Of a stretch of DNA of 64,000 bases, positions 36,376-47,984 are shown in pieces. The DNA is from Guyanagaster necrorhizus (lineage: Eukaryota > Basidiomycota > Agaricomycetes > Agaricales > Physalacriaceae), in NCBI RefSeq assembly GCF_019112545.1, contig NW_025064885.1:954073-1018072 (forward strand), read 5' to 3'. The first letter of the stretch is position 1; each line of letters starts with the position of its first letter. A model generated the notes under the pieces. The model was given only the letters and a program-made list of their open reading frames with translations, ran no database searches and had not been told where the DNA came from. A program made the translations under genes and the position numbers.

Positions 36376-38602
36376 TTACGTGTGATCTCCGAATTCCACG
36401 TCGAAATCTTTCTGTGTAATATCCCCACGTTTAACCTTTTTGGCCATCCTCTCCTCCTTAACGAGTTCAGCCCAATCCTCACCATCCTCCTTCTCGTCCT
36501 CTATTTGACGCTGCCGCTTTCTATCGTTCTGCTGGGCTTTCTCCCACTCTTTCTTCTTCATCCTCTTTTCTCTCCTCCGCTCCTTCTCTTCCTGCTTTAC
36601 AGCTTTGTTGCTCCATGCGGCCTTGGCTTTTCTCTTCTGCTCGTTTAGTTCTTTTTTCTTCTTGTGCTCTTCCTCGGATGCCTTGGGCTTTGCCGCTTCG
36701 GACAGTCGCTTGGCTTCCTGTGCAGCGTCGAGATAGGCATACGTATCCCACTGCCAACCATACATGAGAATGTTATCATGGCAAAATACAACGAAGCTCA
36801 CATCAACATCAGCATCCCGCCATCTTTCCCGATCTGCATTCTTGAGCTCTGGCATTCTAGGTAAGCGAAGCAGACCGTAGCTCTTGGCTGCACCAATGAG
36901 GTCAAAGTCCTTTATGCGAAAGATGTACGACGCTTCATGCTTAGAGTAAGCGCGCACGAAAGATACAAATGCTTTCATGGCCTTGGAAGGAAAACATTAT
37001 ATAACGATGTGTTGGGTGAGAGAGAAGACCGACATACCTGATCATTTAGCGCGCGATCCGCAGTAACCTTAGTCCAGATTTTTTTCAGGAATTCGCCAAC
37101 TCCAGGATCTTCAGGACGGGTCTCTTCGTTTTCATCGCTCTGTTCCCCATTGGCTAGGAGAAAGCCATGCTGCTTCAAAGGAATTTTCCGGATAGCCATG
37201 AGATCTACGTATCCTACCTCCTTCCCGACTAAGATAACCCAGGCTGTTCCACTTCGACCTGCCCTGGCCGTCCTTCCGCATCGGTGAGAGAATGCCTTTG
37301 TATCCGTCGGAGGATCAAATTGAATTACTATATCAACGTGTGGAAGGTCAAGCCCCCTGGCAGCAACATCTGTTGCAAGTAGGATAGAAGGTGATGCCGG
37401 TGTAGAGATGGAAGAAGAGAACGCGGCGAGCGTTCGCGTACGAGCAACGGGAGTGAGATGACCATGTAGTGAATGGAGAGTATATTGCGAGGGGAGCAGA
37501 GAAGGCAGTACGTGGTAGAAGTAGTCGACACATGCGCCAGTGGCAAAGTATACGATGAACTGTGATGATTCACACTCATGTCGTATGATACGCGTTAGCT
37601 GTAAAACTTTTTCCGACGCGCGACACGTCAAGTAAAGGTTAGAGAGTCTGTAAAGGTTCAGTTTCACGTTGAAAAGATAGTTAGTTGACCCACTTTGCTG
37701 GTGTCCGCCGTTCTTCTATGACCGTCTGCCCTTTCTTTGACTGTATTTTGACGACCAGACGTGCAGGATTTCGCAGTCCTACTCTCACCAGCTCTGACAT
37801 CGCATCGGCATCAGTCATAGTCGCGCTGAACAGGCCTGTTCGACGTTGTTTGGGGAGATGAGTGAGTATCTTGGTAATAGTAGTTTGGAAGCCAAGGTCC
37901 AAGAGTCTGTGGTGTATAAGGATGGGGGTTATCTCAATAATGCAAGTGCCTCATACCGGTCAGCCTCATCCAGAACCAATACTTCCAGCTCCTTCGCACT
38001 GACATGCGACTTCCCTTTACCTAGCAGAAACTCTTCTATCCGTCCAGGAGTCCCAATGACTATGTCTGATCCACATTCTAGGAAACGCTGAACATCTTGT
38101 GCAGGTGATGACTCTGTCGAAGATATCAGCAAAAGCGGCAAAGGGAACCCTTGCTGTGTCCCTTCCAATGATTGTGCTGAGAGGAAGGTGGTGAATATAG
38201 AATGTATCTGCGTCGCAAGCTCTCTATATAAATAAGATCCAGAACATAGACTAGAGCACGAACACGCACCTAGTGGGACTTATAACGAGGGCACCGATCT
38301 CATTCTGGCGTAGCCGCCGTTCTCGTCGAAGGAGACGCTCGAGAATGGGTATTACAAAGGCAAGAGTCTTTCCTGAGCCAGTGACGGCTTCGACAACGAC
38401 ATCCTTATTCTTCATGAATAGAGGTATTGTGGAAGCTTGAACAGGCGTCATTTGGGTGTGTCCCATGGCCTGGATTACATCGAATCTGTTCTCAGTAATC
38501 GATTACAGAATGGACAAGGAAGATTAGAGCTAGGACACACATCCAAGGGGTCAAAGAGGTGGGCAGGGAGCTCCATGAGCCTGCAAATGCAGTTGAAGCC
38601 AT
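36376..38602 (-). CDS. SPB4: DEAD-box RNA helicase SPB4/DDX55
   Basis: Nucleolar ATP-dependent RNA helicase of 60S ribosome assembly. Motifs in order: start [15 protein letters not shown] motif in [17 protein letters not shown]; Walker [20 protein letters not shown] after splicing; GTPGR; DEAD in [12 protein letters not shown] in [39 protein letters not shown]. The C-terminal DUF4217 region reads [21 protein letters not shown] and is followed by a Lys/Glu-rich tail ([20 protein letters not shown]). About six introns, about 640 aa. Convergent with G6PDH, only 127 bp between stops. Confidence 0.93.
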
Positions 38603-38863
38603 GGCCGTTGGAAGGGAAAATTTGTTTTTGAAGGAGGCGCGGCATTTCCCGCATTGGATAGTACATGGATAATCTACCAAACAATTCGTTTCCTCTTGGG
38701 AATCCTTCAGCAGCATCCAAACGTCCTTAAGAGTGCCCTGGGAACCCAGACATTTGCTCCACCCATTTGTAACCCTTTTTTCCAGCACGACAATGTGTTG
38801 CCGCTAGAATATGTGTTGCCAAGTTTTTTTCGAATGAGATTCGAGTTGCACTGGCTTGCAGTT

Positions 38864-39289
38864 TTATGGCTTCGTAGAATTATCATCTAGAACAAATCTG
38901 AGGTCATCTTTTATCCAGACAACAAACGAATACGAGCCTGTCCTCGATGATGTCTTGATATCCTTCTTGCCCAAGAGGGCCTCCTTCCAGGTAATTTCCT
39001 CCTTCTCCTCCTTCGACGACGGCATCGCGAGTTTCCTCAGCCGCTGTAGTTCCGTCCTTGACAAATGCGTCCCCGAACGTAGCTGTGTGATAACGTCTTC
39101 CAGTATCGAAATTTGCCCAGTAACGCGTCCTTTCTCTTGACGCATAGAATGTTTCTGGTAAACGAGATGCACGGAAAGTGACATGATGGCCATGGAGTAC
39201 AGAACGTGTGGAAGGTAGCTGGTACTCATCGTGGTGCGGAGGGGAGGTACGTGTTTGATGGCACCAAGCATGACGTTTTGGGTATCCAT
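38864..39289 (-). CDS. Small single-span membrane protein, unknown
   Basis: Starts MDTQNVMLGAIKH. A hydrophobic stretch YLPHVLYSMAIMSLSVHLVY near residues 25-44 could span a membrane. A coiled-coil-like segment EKGRVTGQISILEDVITQLR and a basic/acidic tail (SSKEEKEEITWKEALLGKK) follow. The unspliced frame is about 141 aa; a possible last intron (donor GTATTC near 38909) would end it after SSRTGS. No family recognised. The layout fits a small mitochondrial or ER membrane factor, which is a guess. Confidence 0.5.
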   Translation of the reverse strand: MDTQNVMLGAIKHVPPLRTTMSTSYLPHVLYSMAIMSLSVHLVYQKHSMRQEKGRVTGQISILEDVITQLRSGTHLSRTELQRLRKLAMPSSKEEKEEITWKEALLGKKDIKTSSRTGSYSFVVWIKDDLRFVLDDNSTKP

Positions 39290-39388
39290 TATTTGACCTA
39301 CTGCAATAAGATACACAAACATACAACTTCCAAGTCGCTACAAGCACTAATCGTTTATATAATATCCTTCTCTACTACTACTATCTCG

Positions 39389-42300
39389 TCATGATCGTGA
39401 ACCATTAGCGTCAATTTTCACCGTCTTGACTCTTGTACGAAGATGTGGCCGCATCTGCTCACATTTAGCATCCGTTCAAATACAAAAAATGGGCAGACTT
39501 ACCATCTCTTTGAACAAAGGCAGTAAATTAGGAATATACACCAACTCTGGTGGCTTAATCGTCTCGGCGCGTTTCTTTTTCCGCTTCGTCTTGGTCTGTT
39601 TGGGTGTACGAGACAGAGCAAACGAATCAATGGACGACCTTGATGACACGGATGTCCGCGACGTTGATGACTTTGGAGAAAATGCCCCAGGGGAATCAAT
39701 GGACCTGGCAGAATCCATGGAAGATTTTCCCGGCGTCCGCGGCAGTTGCTTGGACGAATTGAGAGATGATCTGGACGAATTGGCCGATCTGCATGAATCA
39801 AGCGATGCTTTCAAAGGCATCGCACTCAATGCAGGTGATCTTGCCGGACTTGGAGGAAGGGGCTTTTTCATGGAAGCTGCGACGCTCTTTGGAATCGGTG
39901 GAAGGGGCGGCGCATCATCTCTCTCTCGTTTCCTCCCTGTCACCACTCCTTTGATATCGCTCAATGACCGACTCAATGACAATCTCCGTGTTGGTGTGAC
40001 TGTCCCACCTTCATCTACCGTCTGACTTGTTATGTGTTCAGGCCTAGAGATCGTATGCATCCTGGACGGCCGACTGGGTAGACTCTCTTCTGTACTTCCT
40101 GACTCTGAGCCGGAATCAGTTTCGGTATCATCTGTGCTTCCAGATCCGGTCTCTCCAGAGTCAGAGTCACTGTCTTCATCTTCACTGCTGTCCTCAGCCC
40201 TCAATTCCTCGGCATCGCCACTGATCAGTTCCCCGAAGCTTATCTCGCCCACAACCCCATCAACCATTCTCCTCGTTTCTTCCTCTTCTCTTTCTCCCTC
40301 TCCCTGCACGGCTTGGCCCCCGGCAAATCTCCGCCGAACCTTCTCTTCATACACCACTTTCATCTTGTAGTGATATACCGCAACTTTATCCACTTCGTCC
40401 ATAATCTGCTTTCTCTCTGCAGCAGACTGCGGAAGCAAGAATTCCAGGCTGATAAGGTTGTCGCTTGTTGAGATCCCTTCGCGAATGACGGTGATGAACA
40501 ATTCTATCCACCGCATCAAACTGTCAAAAAGGCCCTCTCCCTTGGAATGCACTTTATGCACAAACTGATAGAACGATTGCTCATGCCGCTGGACGAGGTC
40601 GATGAATGCTTGAACTGTGCGATTTGGGTCCTCTTGACTTACTGTAAACAAATTAGACGAGGAACGAGACAGATCGGGAACACGCACACTCCTCAACGCC
40701 CTCTACAGTCTTGATCAAATCGTTGACAAAACTTTGTAAATCTCCCAACGAGTCTGCTATTGACGCTGCACGATAAACTGTCGCCAGTGGTGTATAGAAA
40801 ATTGTAATGATATCTTTCAGCAAATCTGCTGTGAAGCCCTACAAAAACTATTTAGCATCGCAGAAGAGAAAAACGGACGCGCACACCTCAAATATCAGCG
40901 CAATTAACTGCTCTCGATCTCTTAGTCTTGTGTACAAGGAAGCAAGGACTTTCAGATCTTCATATAGCCAAGCATCTTCGTCCATCGGCCCATCGTCATC
41001 ATCAGAGTCATCCAGGCTTTCACGATAGCGCATGTATATCCCGTGTGCCCGATGCGCCTTGGCAACACGATGTAATTGAGCACGCATTAGCGCAGGCTCA
41101 TCCCCAGAGTGTAGCACAACAGTTAGCAGCGGCAGTTTCTCTTTAGTCGCGTCGGCCTTGTACATGTCTTGGATTTCCCTCGGTCCATAAATAAATAGAC
41201 GAATCTTCTCACACATCATTGGGTCGTCAACCTTGGCTTTGACGGCTTCGATCTCTTCTTCCAAGGCTCTGGTCTCTTCTGTGAGAGAGCTAGAAAACAT
41301 TCTGTAATGCTTGTAAGAGTACATCCCCTAACCTCGATGGAAACAATTTACCTCTGGAGCAACGACCTACCCCCAAACGGTTGTGCCAGGAAGAGATCCA
41401 GGACACTTCGTATCATTCCAATAGGATTCGAGATTTTCAATGCGGCCTTAAGCATGAAATATGGCATAAGACCGTGCAATCGCTTCAGGCTTGCGAATGT
41501 CTCGGACGAGTTGTCTGAGGCAACGAACTGGTGGAAGACAGTCGAGGCCAGCGATATTCGTGCCCATTCCAGCACGGCCTGGTAGTTGACCGGCAGAGAT
41601 CGGATATCGGGAGTTATCTTAATGGTGGCGAACACGTTCGTTAGACCATCTTTGCCCATCACGTCCCCCTTGACACTTTTGACGGCCTCTCTGAGTCCAT
41701 CGACACGGTTCGCAATTTCCTTAGCGAAGCGCTTTCGCCCATCCTCTCTAACGCGATCTGCCTCTTCACGCTGTCGGGCATCCTCGAACTCGGCGGGAGA
41801 CAGTGCGGTGGGGCTGGAGAGAAGGAAGGACTGGAGAACGGGAGAAGAGGCTATGACAGATGACGAAGAGAGTAGGGAGTGCAGGTACGCACGCAGGGTC
41901 AGTCTGTTTTTTTCGCGGGAAAGTCGGGATGGTGTGGCAGGAACTGAAGATATTGGGAAGGAGGGCGAGTCTGGCGATACGGACTGTGGTACATTAACAG
42001 TAGAACGGTCCTTAGCGGGGGGCGGGCGAATGTCTTCATTTGGATGCGCTTTCCGCAGCTATTCAAACAATCAATCAAAGCCGGCGGGAGAAACAGTTAC
42101 TCTACCTCATTAGCTAGCGTACGAAAGTCTCCATATCTCCGCGAGACAAAGTGATCTGGATGATGGGAACGTCGCGTTCGTATGATGAATTCCTTTAAAC
42201 GGCTTAGATGTGATCAAGAGCAGATATTCATGCGGCGCACCTCATGTATCCGACTCCGCATACGCCCTTTGTCGACAACCGTACGCACACTGATAATGTT

Positions 42301-42975
42301 AACTTCAAATATATCTCTCTTGCGCATATTTCTCGCCTGTCTCTTACGAGCCAACTCCTCAAGTCTGTCAAGCTCGGCTTGACCCAGTCTCACTACTTCC
42401 TCGGGCTCCGTTAGCTTGGTTGCGGCACCGAGGAACATACTCAGATTTCTCTCTAGTTTGGCTAGAAGTTTCATCCGCGTAGCTTCTTCGCCATTCTCTT
42501 CGTCGAAAGGAGAAGTGGATGAGAGATTTCGTGATAGTACAGCCGTTAGGAAGGGCTGTAGCTTGTCTGAGTAGAAATCCTTCGAAGCAGCGGCCATGAA
42601 CGGAAAAGTAAGTATAAATTGTCGGAACATATATCTCAAGAAAGGCAAATCCAACGGGGTGGCGTCTTTGGGGGGTGGCGAAAACGGCTGGCCAAGATGC
42701 GAGAGCGGACTCGATGATGGAGACGACGTCAGTAACGCAAGCTCCTCCTGAAACTGCAGTTGTATGAGGGATTTCTTGAGGTAGTGAGCGCGGATTGAAG
42801 ACAGGTCAGTGACATTGTTGGCAGAAGTGGGGGGATCATTGACGGGCGATTCGACGGGGACATCCGAAGGGCGGTTGGTGTCAGTGCCAATGTCGAGCGG
42901 AATTGGTGGAATGCTACGCGTCGGGCGCCGTGGTCGCAGGGTGTCATTTGGAGTCGGCGACGACGACAACGCCAT
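39389..42975 (-). CDS. PX domain protein with DUF3818/PXB region
   Basis: A phosphoinositide-binding protein of about 1090 aa, likely on endosomal or vacuolar membranes. The N-terminal PXB-like helical region reads SLIQLQFQEELALL, FLRYMFRQFILTFPFMAAAS and LLAKLERNLSMFLGAATKL. The PX domain is split by an intron: VNIISVRTVVDKGRMRSRIHE + FIIRTRRSHHPDHFVSRRYGDFRTLANEV, with the RRY phosphoinositide motif. A long helical DUF3818-type region follows (LKRLHGLMPYFMLKAALKIS, LFLAQPFGGRSLLQRMF, IRLFIYGP, NRTVQAFIDLVQRHEQSFYQFVHKVH). The C-terminal third is Ser-rich with acidic runs and ends TVKIDANGSRS*. Six introns or so. Specific cargo unknown. Confidence 0.85.
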
Positions 42976-43160
42976 GGAGAATGACGACGACGAAGGCGAA
43001 ACACTCCGAGTCCAAGATTACAGTGATTACATCACCACGACCGCGACTATCCCACATGCACAGCAGGCGGGATCATCCCAAAATAGAAGTGCTGCCGACA
43101 CGTGAAACACAGCCACCACATAAAATACAGTGTATAAATATACAGCTAAAAATTTATTAT

Positions 43161-43639
43161 CTACGGTGCGTACACTCTCTCTCCGCGATAAGTCCTTCCG
43201 TTCTCATCTAAGAGTCGTTTAAGCTTTCCCGCAACTTCACGCACATGCTCTCTGCCTGTCTCAAGTCCCTTCCAGGATCCTGCAACTGTCCAGCACTCTG
43301 AACAAGCTTTGCTCGCTGCATTGACGGTTTCGAGCTCGAGTGATCCCAATAGGTGGAGTGCGACGACAACGTCGACCAGCCTGCTAAAACCCAGGTACCA
43401 TGTCTGGAGTCCTGCAGTCTGCGAAGAGGCAGTAGTGGTGTCTGTGACAAGGTAGGAAGATGAAAGTCCGATGCAATGGCGCAACAGTGACTGATCTATG
43501 GTGTTAGGCTGGGAGCGAAGGATCTGTAAGACAAAGGCACTGTAGTCTGTCTGCAGATGCATGGCCTAAAAGATAGTATAGGATCAGGATATCAATGCCC
43601 AGGACGCATCTGAACACTGACCTCGACGTCTGCCTCCAT
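43161..43639 (-). CDS. Small protein of unknown function
   Basis: Two exons: MEADVE, then AMHLQTDYSAFVLQILRSQP..., about 140 aa. The body is helical with Leu/Val/Ala runs (GFSRLVDVVVALHLLGSLELET), a Cys-containing segment SKACSECWTVAGSWKGLE, and ends DENGRTYRGERVYAP*. No signal peptide or known motif. It appears under constraint (the splice restores frame and the composition is protein-like) but I cannot name it. Divergent from CCDC47 across 155 bp. Confidence 0.6.
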
Positions 43640-43794
43640 TGCTTAGAGTAGTACGTAGTATATTTACATCAGAAACGGCTGTACCAAGTCCAAAGGCTGA
43701 GCTTGAAGTTGTCGGACTTGAATGTTTTTCACACAAAGGACGCGTCGGCATTTCCCGGACAAATCACACGCTCTTCTTCTCTGCGTGAACGACG

Positions 43795-45021
43795 ATGAAC
43801 GCTCTCACCAAGGCCCTTACACATATCACCCCACCCCCATTCGTCGCACCTTCAGAGTACCACGGTATCGAGTACAGATGGCGCTTTATGACCTTTCGGC
43901 CAGCCTGTATGTCGCACTCACTGCATCCAGAAAGAAAAATTGACCAGAAGCATTACAGACTTTGAAACAGAGGCATATCTTCTGCTTGCATTGGGAGCCT
44001 TCGTTTTGGTCGCCATTGTAGGGATCGGCTATAACAAAAACAAAGCCAGTTCTTGGTATGTTTGTCTCGCTAGTATACCGATGTAAATTCAACTTTCCCC
44101 CGGCAGGATCGCAAAACAGACGCCGCTATTGACATCCCAATTCAACACTACTTCTCCACTCACCTGGGACGGCTATTCTGATGCTTTCACCTTCTCAACT
44201 GGACGCCGTGTCGTCGCTGCTCTTCATACCACCTTTGCCCTCCGTCCCAGGCATGATCCATTCCAGGTCCTGTTCCAGCTTGGTCGGGGCCTGGTGGATG
44301 TCCAGTACTCTCCAAGGGATCTCGTAGAGCTCGACTTTACTTTAGCAGAAGGAGCGGTCCCCAATGATTTTGTCTGGGCAGTCGTAAGCAAACGTGAGCT
44401 GAGAGGTGTCAAAGATTACCGATGGGACTTGGTACCTCGCACTGCAATTTCTTGGGTAGACCATAGAGCTCATGTGTTGAATAGACTTTCACCAAGACGA
44501 CAGACCATCCTGCCCTTCCTGCCAACATATCGGTCATGTCCGAGTTCGCAGACGTAACGGAAGCCCTTCTGAAATCTACACCACTTCCCATCCTCCTCAA
44601 AGAATTGTCCAATTTGGATGGCTTCCGCTCTCTTAGCGTGACTGATCAGCCCCGTGTTCGACCCGACGTTCCTACATCGCCTTCTAAAAAGCACGTAATC
44701 CTCTCTCTCTACGTGTCATCGTCTGCAGTACCTCCCACACTTTTCTCTTTCATCGATACCCTCTCCAGGATCAATTTGAGGCCCGAAACCAAGAATAAGC
44801 TACGGAAATCGCGTGAGGAGCTAGAGAAGACCTTGAATCAGGAGGCAGAGAGGGAGGAGAAGGAGAAGAAGGAGGAAGTCAATGAGGATAAGAGGGCAGA
44901 AAGGAGGAGAAAGGAGGAGGAAAGAATAGGTAAGCTAAGCTCTGCCGAACAGCAGAAGTACCTCGAACGCGAGCGCAAGCGCAGTCTTCGCAAGTCACAA
45001 GGACGGACCGTGCGGAAATAA
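43795..45021 (+). CDS. CCDC47: CCDC47-like ER membrane protein (PAT complex; DUF1682)
   Basis: In animals CCDC47 with Asterix forms the PAT chaperone for membrane-protein insertion at the ER translocon. The start at 43795 gives MNALTKALTHITPPPFVAPS, EYHGIEYRWRFMTFRPA, then a transmembrane helix AYLLLALGAFVLVAIVGIGY. The luminal/cytosolic body reads FNTTSPLTWDGYSDAFTFSTGRRVVAALHTTF, RHDPFQVLFQLGRGLVDVQYSP and VPNDFVWAVVSKREL. The C-terminus is a long charged coiled coil (EAEREEKEKKEEVNEDK) ending SLRKSQGRTVRK*, as in the family. Four exons, about 360 aa. Confidence 0.85.
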
Positions 45022-45386
45022 CATGTCAAAAAAGATTGTTCAGATTATTGGAAAGTATTGTGTGTTCTCTCTATATTACAGTAGCATCATCGGGCTATTA
45101 TTTTTACTAAATTTATTTTTGATCTGTGTCTGACATAAGAACGAAATGACAGACTTGGAGTAAGAATAACGAACCGGAAACCATCTTATTGGCGAACCAA
45201 AAATCCGGGATAAAGCAAGCTGCACATCAAGAAGATACAGCCAGGTTCAAATTTCCAGAGAGCTCTACCAGCGCATTTTGTACGCGCCGATAAGAGTGAA
45301 GTAACTGGTATTCAACCGGCTACTCCTTAACAATTGAGTAGATTGGATGCATTGAACAGACATAGTGCATAACATAGGCAGATTTC

Positions 45387-47388
45387 TCAAAGTAGTACTG
45401 AATCTAGACCTGCATGTCGTTTCTTGGACAAACGGCGTTCATGATTATCTGCGCCCGAGGACTCCCGCCCACCTTGTTCCTGTCGAGGCCGGCCAAAGCT
45501 TTCACCAATCGGTGTGGATGTGCTTAGGGACGACAAAGTGGAGCTGGTGCTAAAGGTAATAAGTGAATACGTGGCGGAGGCGGAGGCAGTTGCAGATACG
45601 ACGTCTGGGATGCTCCTCTTGCTGCTGGCGTCGTTCCCTAAGAGAGCGCTGATAGGTGTAACTCCGGGATAGAAGCTCGTTGGAATCGTCGGAATGGGAA
45701 TACTAGATGTGTCTTCAGTAAACTGTACTACTCACCAACAAGAAGACAAACCTTGCGGTAGTACCAAAGTTGGTTGTCAGATCATCAGGGAGTGTCGGTG
45801 CGCTATAGGAAGACGGCGCGCTGGTAATAGTCTCAGTAACCACCGCATACGACGAAGCCGAGCCATCCTTAAGGCATGCGCCATCCCCAAACGCTGACCT
45901 ACAGGTATAGTATATGGAGCTGCCGGAGTCAGTCCACATGTTGAAATCGGTCACCTGTCAAAAAGTGTCTAAGGGAGAATAAACGAGTGAAATAACGCAA
46001 CGAACGGTCATATCAGTGCATGGTGCACCATCGGCACAGGCAAATTTGATGGGTCCTCTTTGAGTTCCAGATGCACACGTGCCAGACCAGTTAGAGAACG
46101 TCATGTTAGATAGCGATACACCGTCCCCAGCGACGGTGCTTATTGATGACCAATACTGGTCCACGTCAAGGGAGTAGGCGTTGGAATGTCCGATAAAGTT
46201 TTCGAACACAACATTTGAGACGGATCCAGAGCCACCGTTGCTCTTAATCATCATCATCTGGTTTGACTACACGAAAAATATGAGGTTCTGATCAAACACA
46301 AATAGGAAGTTCTCAAGCCTCGATTGTGTATATGTTGCGGTAAATGACATCTGCAATGTCTGTGTCACTTCCCAGGCTTCCAATGGCACATCCGCCGGAC
46401 CAGTTACAATGGGTGCTCTCGACCAAGATGTTTTTCGCTGGTGACTTGACGGTGACGCACTCATCCTTGTTGGTAACCATGACCTGGAAGTTGCACGAAA
46501 TTAGCGTGGTTATGCGACTGCTGCTGAGAAGAACCTGCATCATGAATCCACATATTTGTACTCCACACGTCGATACCGTCTAATCCACCTGAGTTTCCAC
46601 CTCTAATGGCCATGTTGTAGACCTCGCCATTACTACATGTATCCATGCTGAAATGGAATGAAGGAGCTAATGCAAGGTGACGCACAGTGTTAATAAAGAC
46701 TGGTACAGACTAGATTCCAACAACTTCAAGCTCACCATCGACCAAGGCAATGTCGTGTACACTGAAGTCGCTGACATCATACAGCCGCAGGATGCGCGGC
46801 CCGCTTAAGCTTCCATTAACGTGGTACTCGTATCCATACCCTTGCACGGCACCAGACGACGTGCTGCTGAAGAGTTCGAAGTCGCTCGTGTGCTCAATGC
46901 TGTGAGAACATGAGAGCCAGGAGAGCAAAATAAGAACGAAGTGGCGGACAATATCATATTTCCTGCATCTGTCCCAGTACGATATATGGTGCCATCAAGC
47001 TGGAGTGCCCAAGCAGATCCGCCACTTAAAGTCACCTATAAATGTCGGTTAGAAGGTGTGGCCACATTAAATGTATCACTGACCCATGTTGACAATGCAT
47101 AGTCTCCCTGGGGAATGACCACCAGGCCACCACTTTGGCAACTACAATGATAGATTTTAGTTTGTGAGAGACGGAACTACAAGTAGGCGCGCACGCTGCA
47201 AAAGCTGATGCCAGAGCCGTACCAAGGTCGGTTGATAAGTCGGCAACAGCACCATAATCAGTAACGTCGCATGTCTTGACAGCGGCCTTGGCAGAGTAGG
47301 ACGTCAATGGACCGACGCTACCGGATAGCTGAGCCGCGATCAACACGGGCAGCAAGAAAAGAAAGGCCAATCCAGAAACTTGTATCAT
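45387..47388 (-). CDS. GH28 rhamnogalacturonan hydrolase, secreted
   Basis: Secreted pectin-degrading enzyme. Signal peptide [21 protein letters not shown]-terminal [20 protein letters not shown] is the GH28 entry. The beta-helix follows: [98 protein letters not shown], then [23 protein letters not shown]28 polygalacturonases carry a GHG there; the GG.AIGSLG form with the Asp residues above is typical of rhamnogalacturonases. A Ser/Thr-rich tail ([20 protein letters not shown]) and a basic end ([16 protein letters not shown]) extend beyond the domain. About ten exons. Confidence 0.85.
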
Positions 47389-47984
47389 GATGAGACAGAA
47401 TGAGCGTCTTTAGACAAATGAGCGTAGTGTGCAGCTTGGGGGGAACGAAGATATTTGAGGTACAGTCAACAGGCCCTCAGAATTCTATGCTAGGTACCGG
47501 AGATTTGAGAGTAGGCAACATAGCAACCAGAATAGTTACCAGAGCCGCTGGAAATTTGGATATTTCTGGACCGTATCGCACTGATTGAGTGAACTTGGTT
47601 CTTTGTGGTCCATCTGACTTTGCTAGTACGTCAAAGAAACGTATAGACACACGATCCTTATAGATTGCCCGTCATGCGCTACTAGAATTACCGCTGTTTC
47701 CATGTTCCATGGACCTGGCGGGGAAAATAGCGACACTCTTGGTGGAAACTGGTCCAGTGATGGCCGCCGCCTGGATTACTCGCAAGGCGGAACTAATCCA
47801 CCTCATGGGTGTAACACCTCCAGAAGGAGAAGCGCAGATAGTTTGATTCCGAGATCCCATGCCTAGCAGTTATACATAGCCTGTCTCTCAGGCTATCTTG
47901 CCTCCACGACGATAAAAACCCAGGGCCATTCGCCTATCAATTCCTGGATACCCTGGCACTCCTTTCCCTTCCCTCAGTAACATT
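47389..47984. promoter_or_regulatory. Divergent promoter region, GH28 / polysaccharide deacetylase
   Basis: 596 bp between the two start codons. It probably holds both promoters; a GATAAAAA sequence near 47910 is about 75 bp before the deacetylase ATG. Open frames here look like chance. Confidence 0.4.

Noticed and set aside
39426..40370. Two antisense frames (199 and 112 codons)
   Set aside because: They mirror the Ser/Asp-rich tail of the PX protein, whose codon pattern leaves the opposite strand open.
46360..46460. Loss of the GHG motif as a sign of an inactive GH28 enzyme
   Set aside because: The rhamnogalacturonase subfamily normally has another sequence there.
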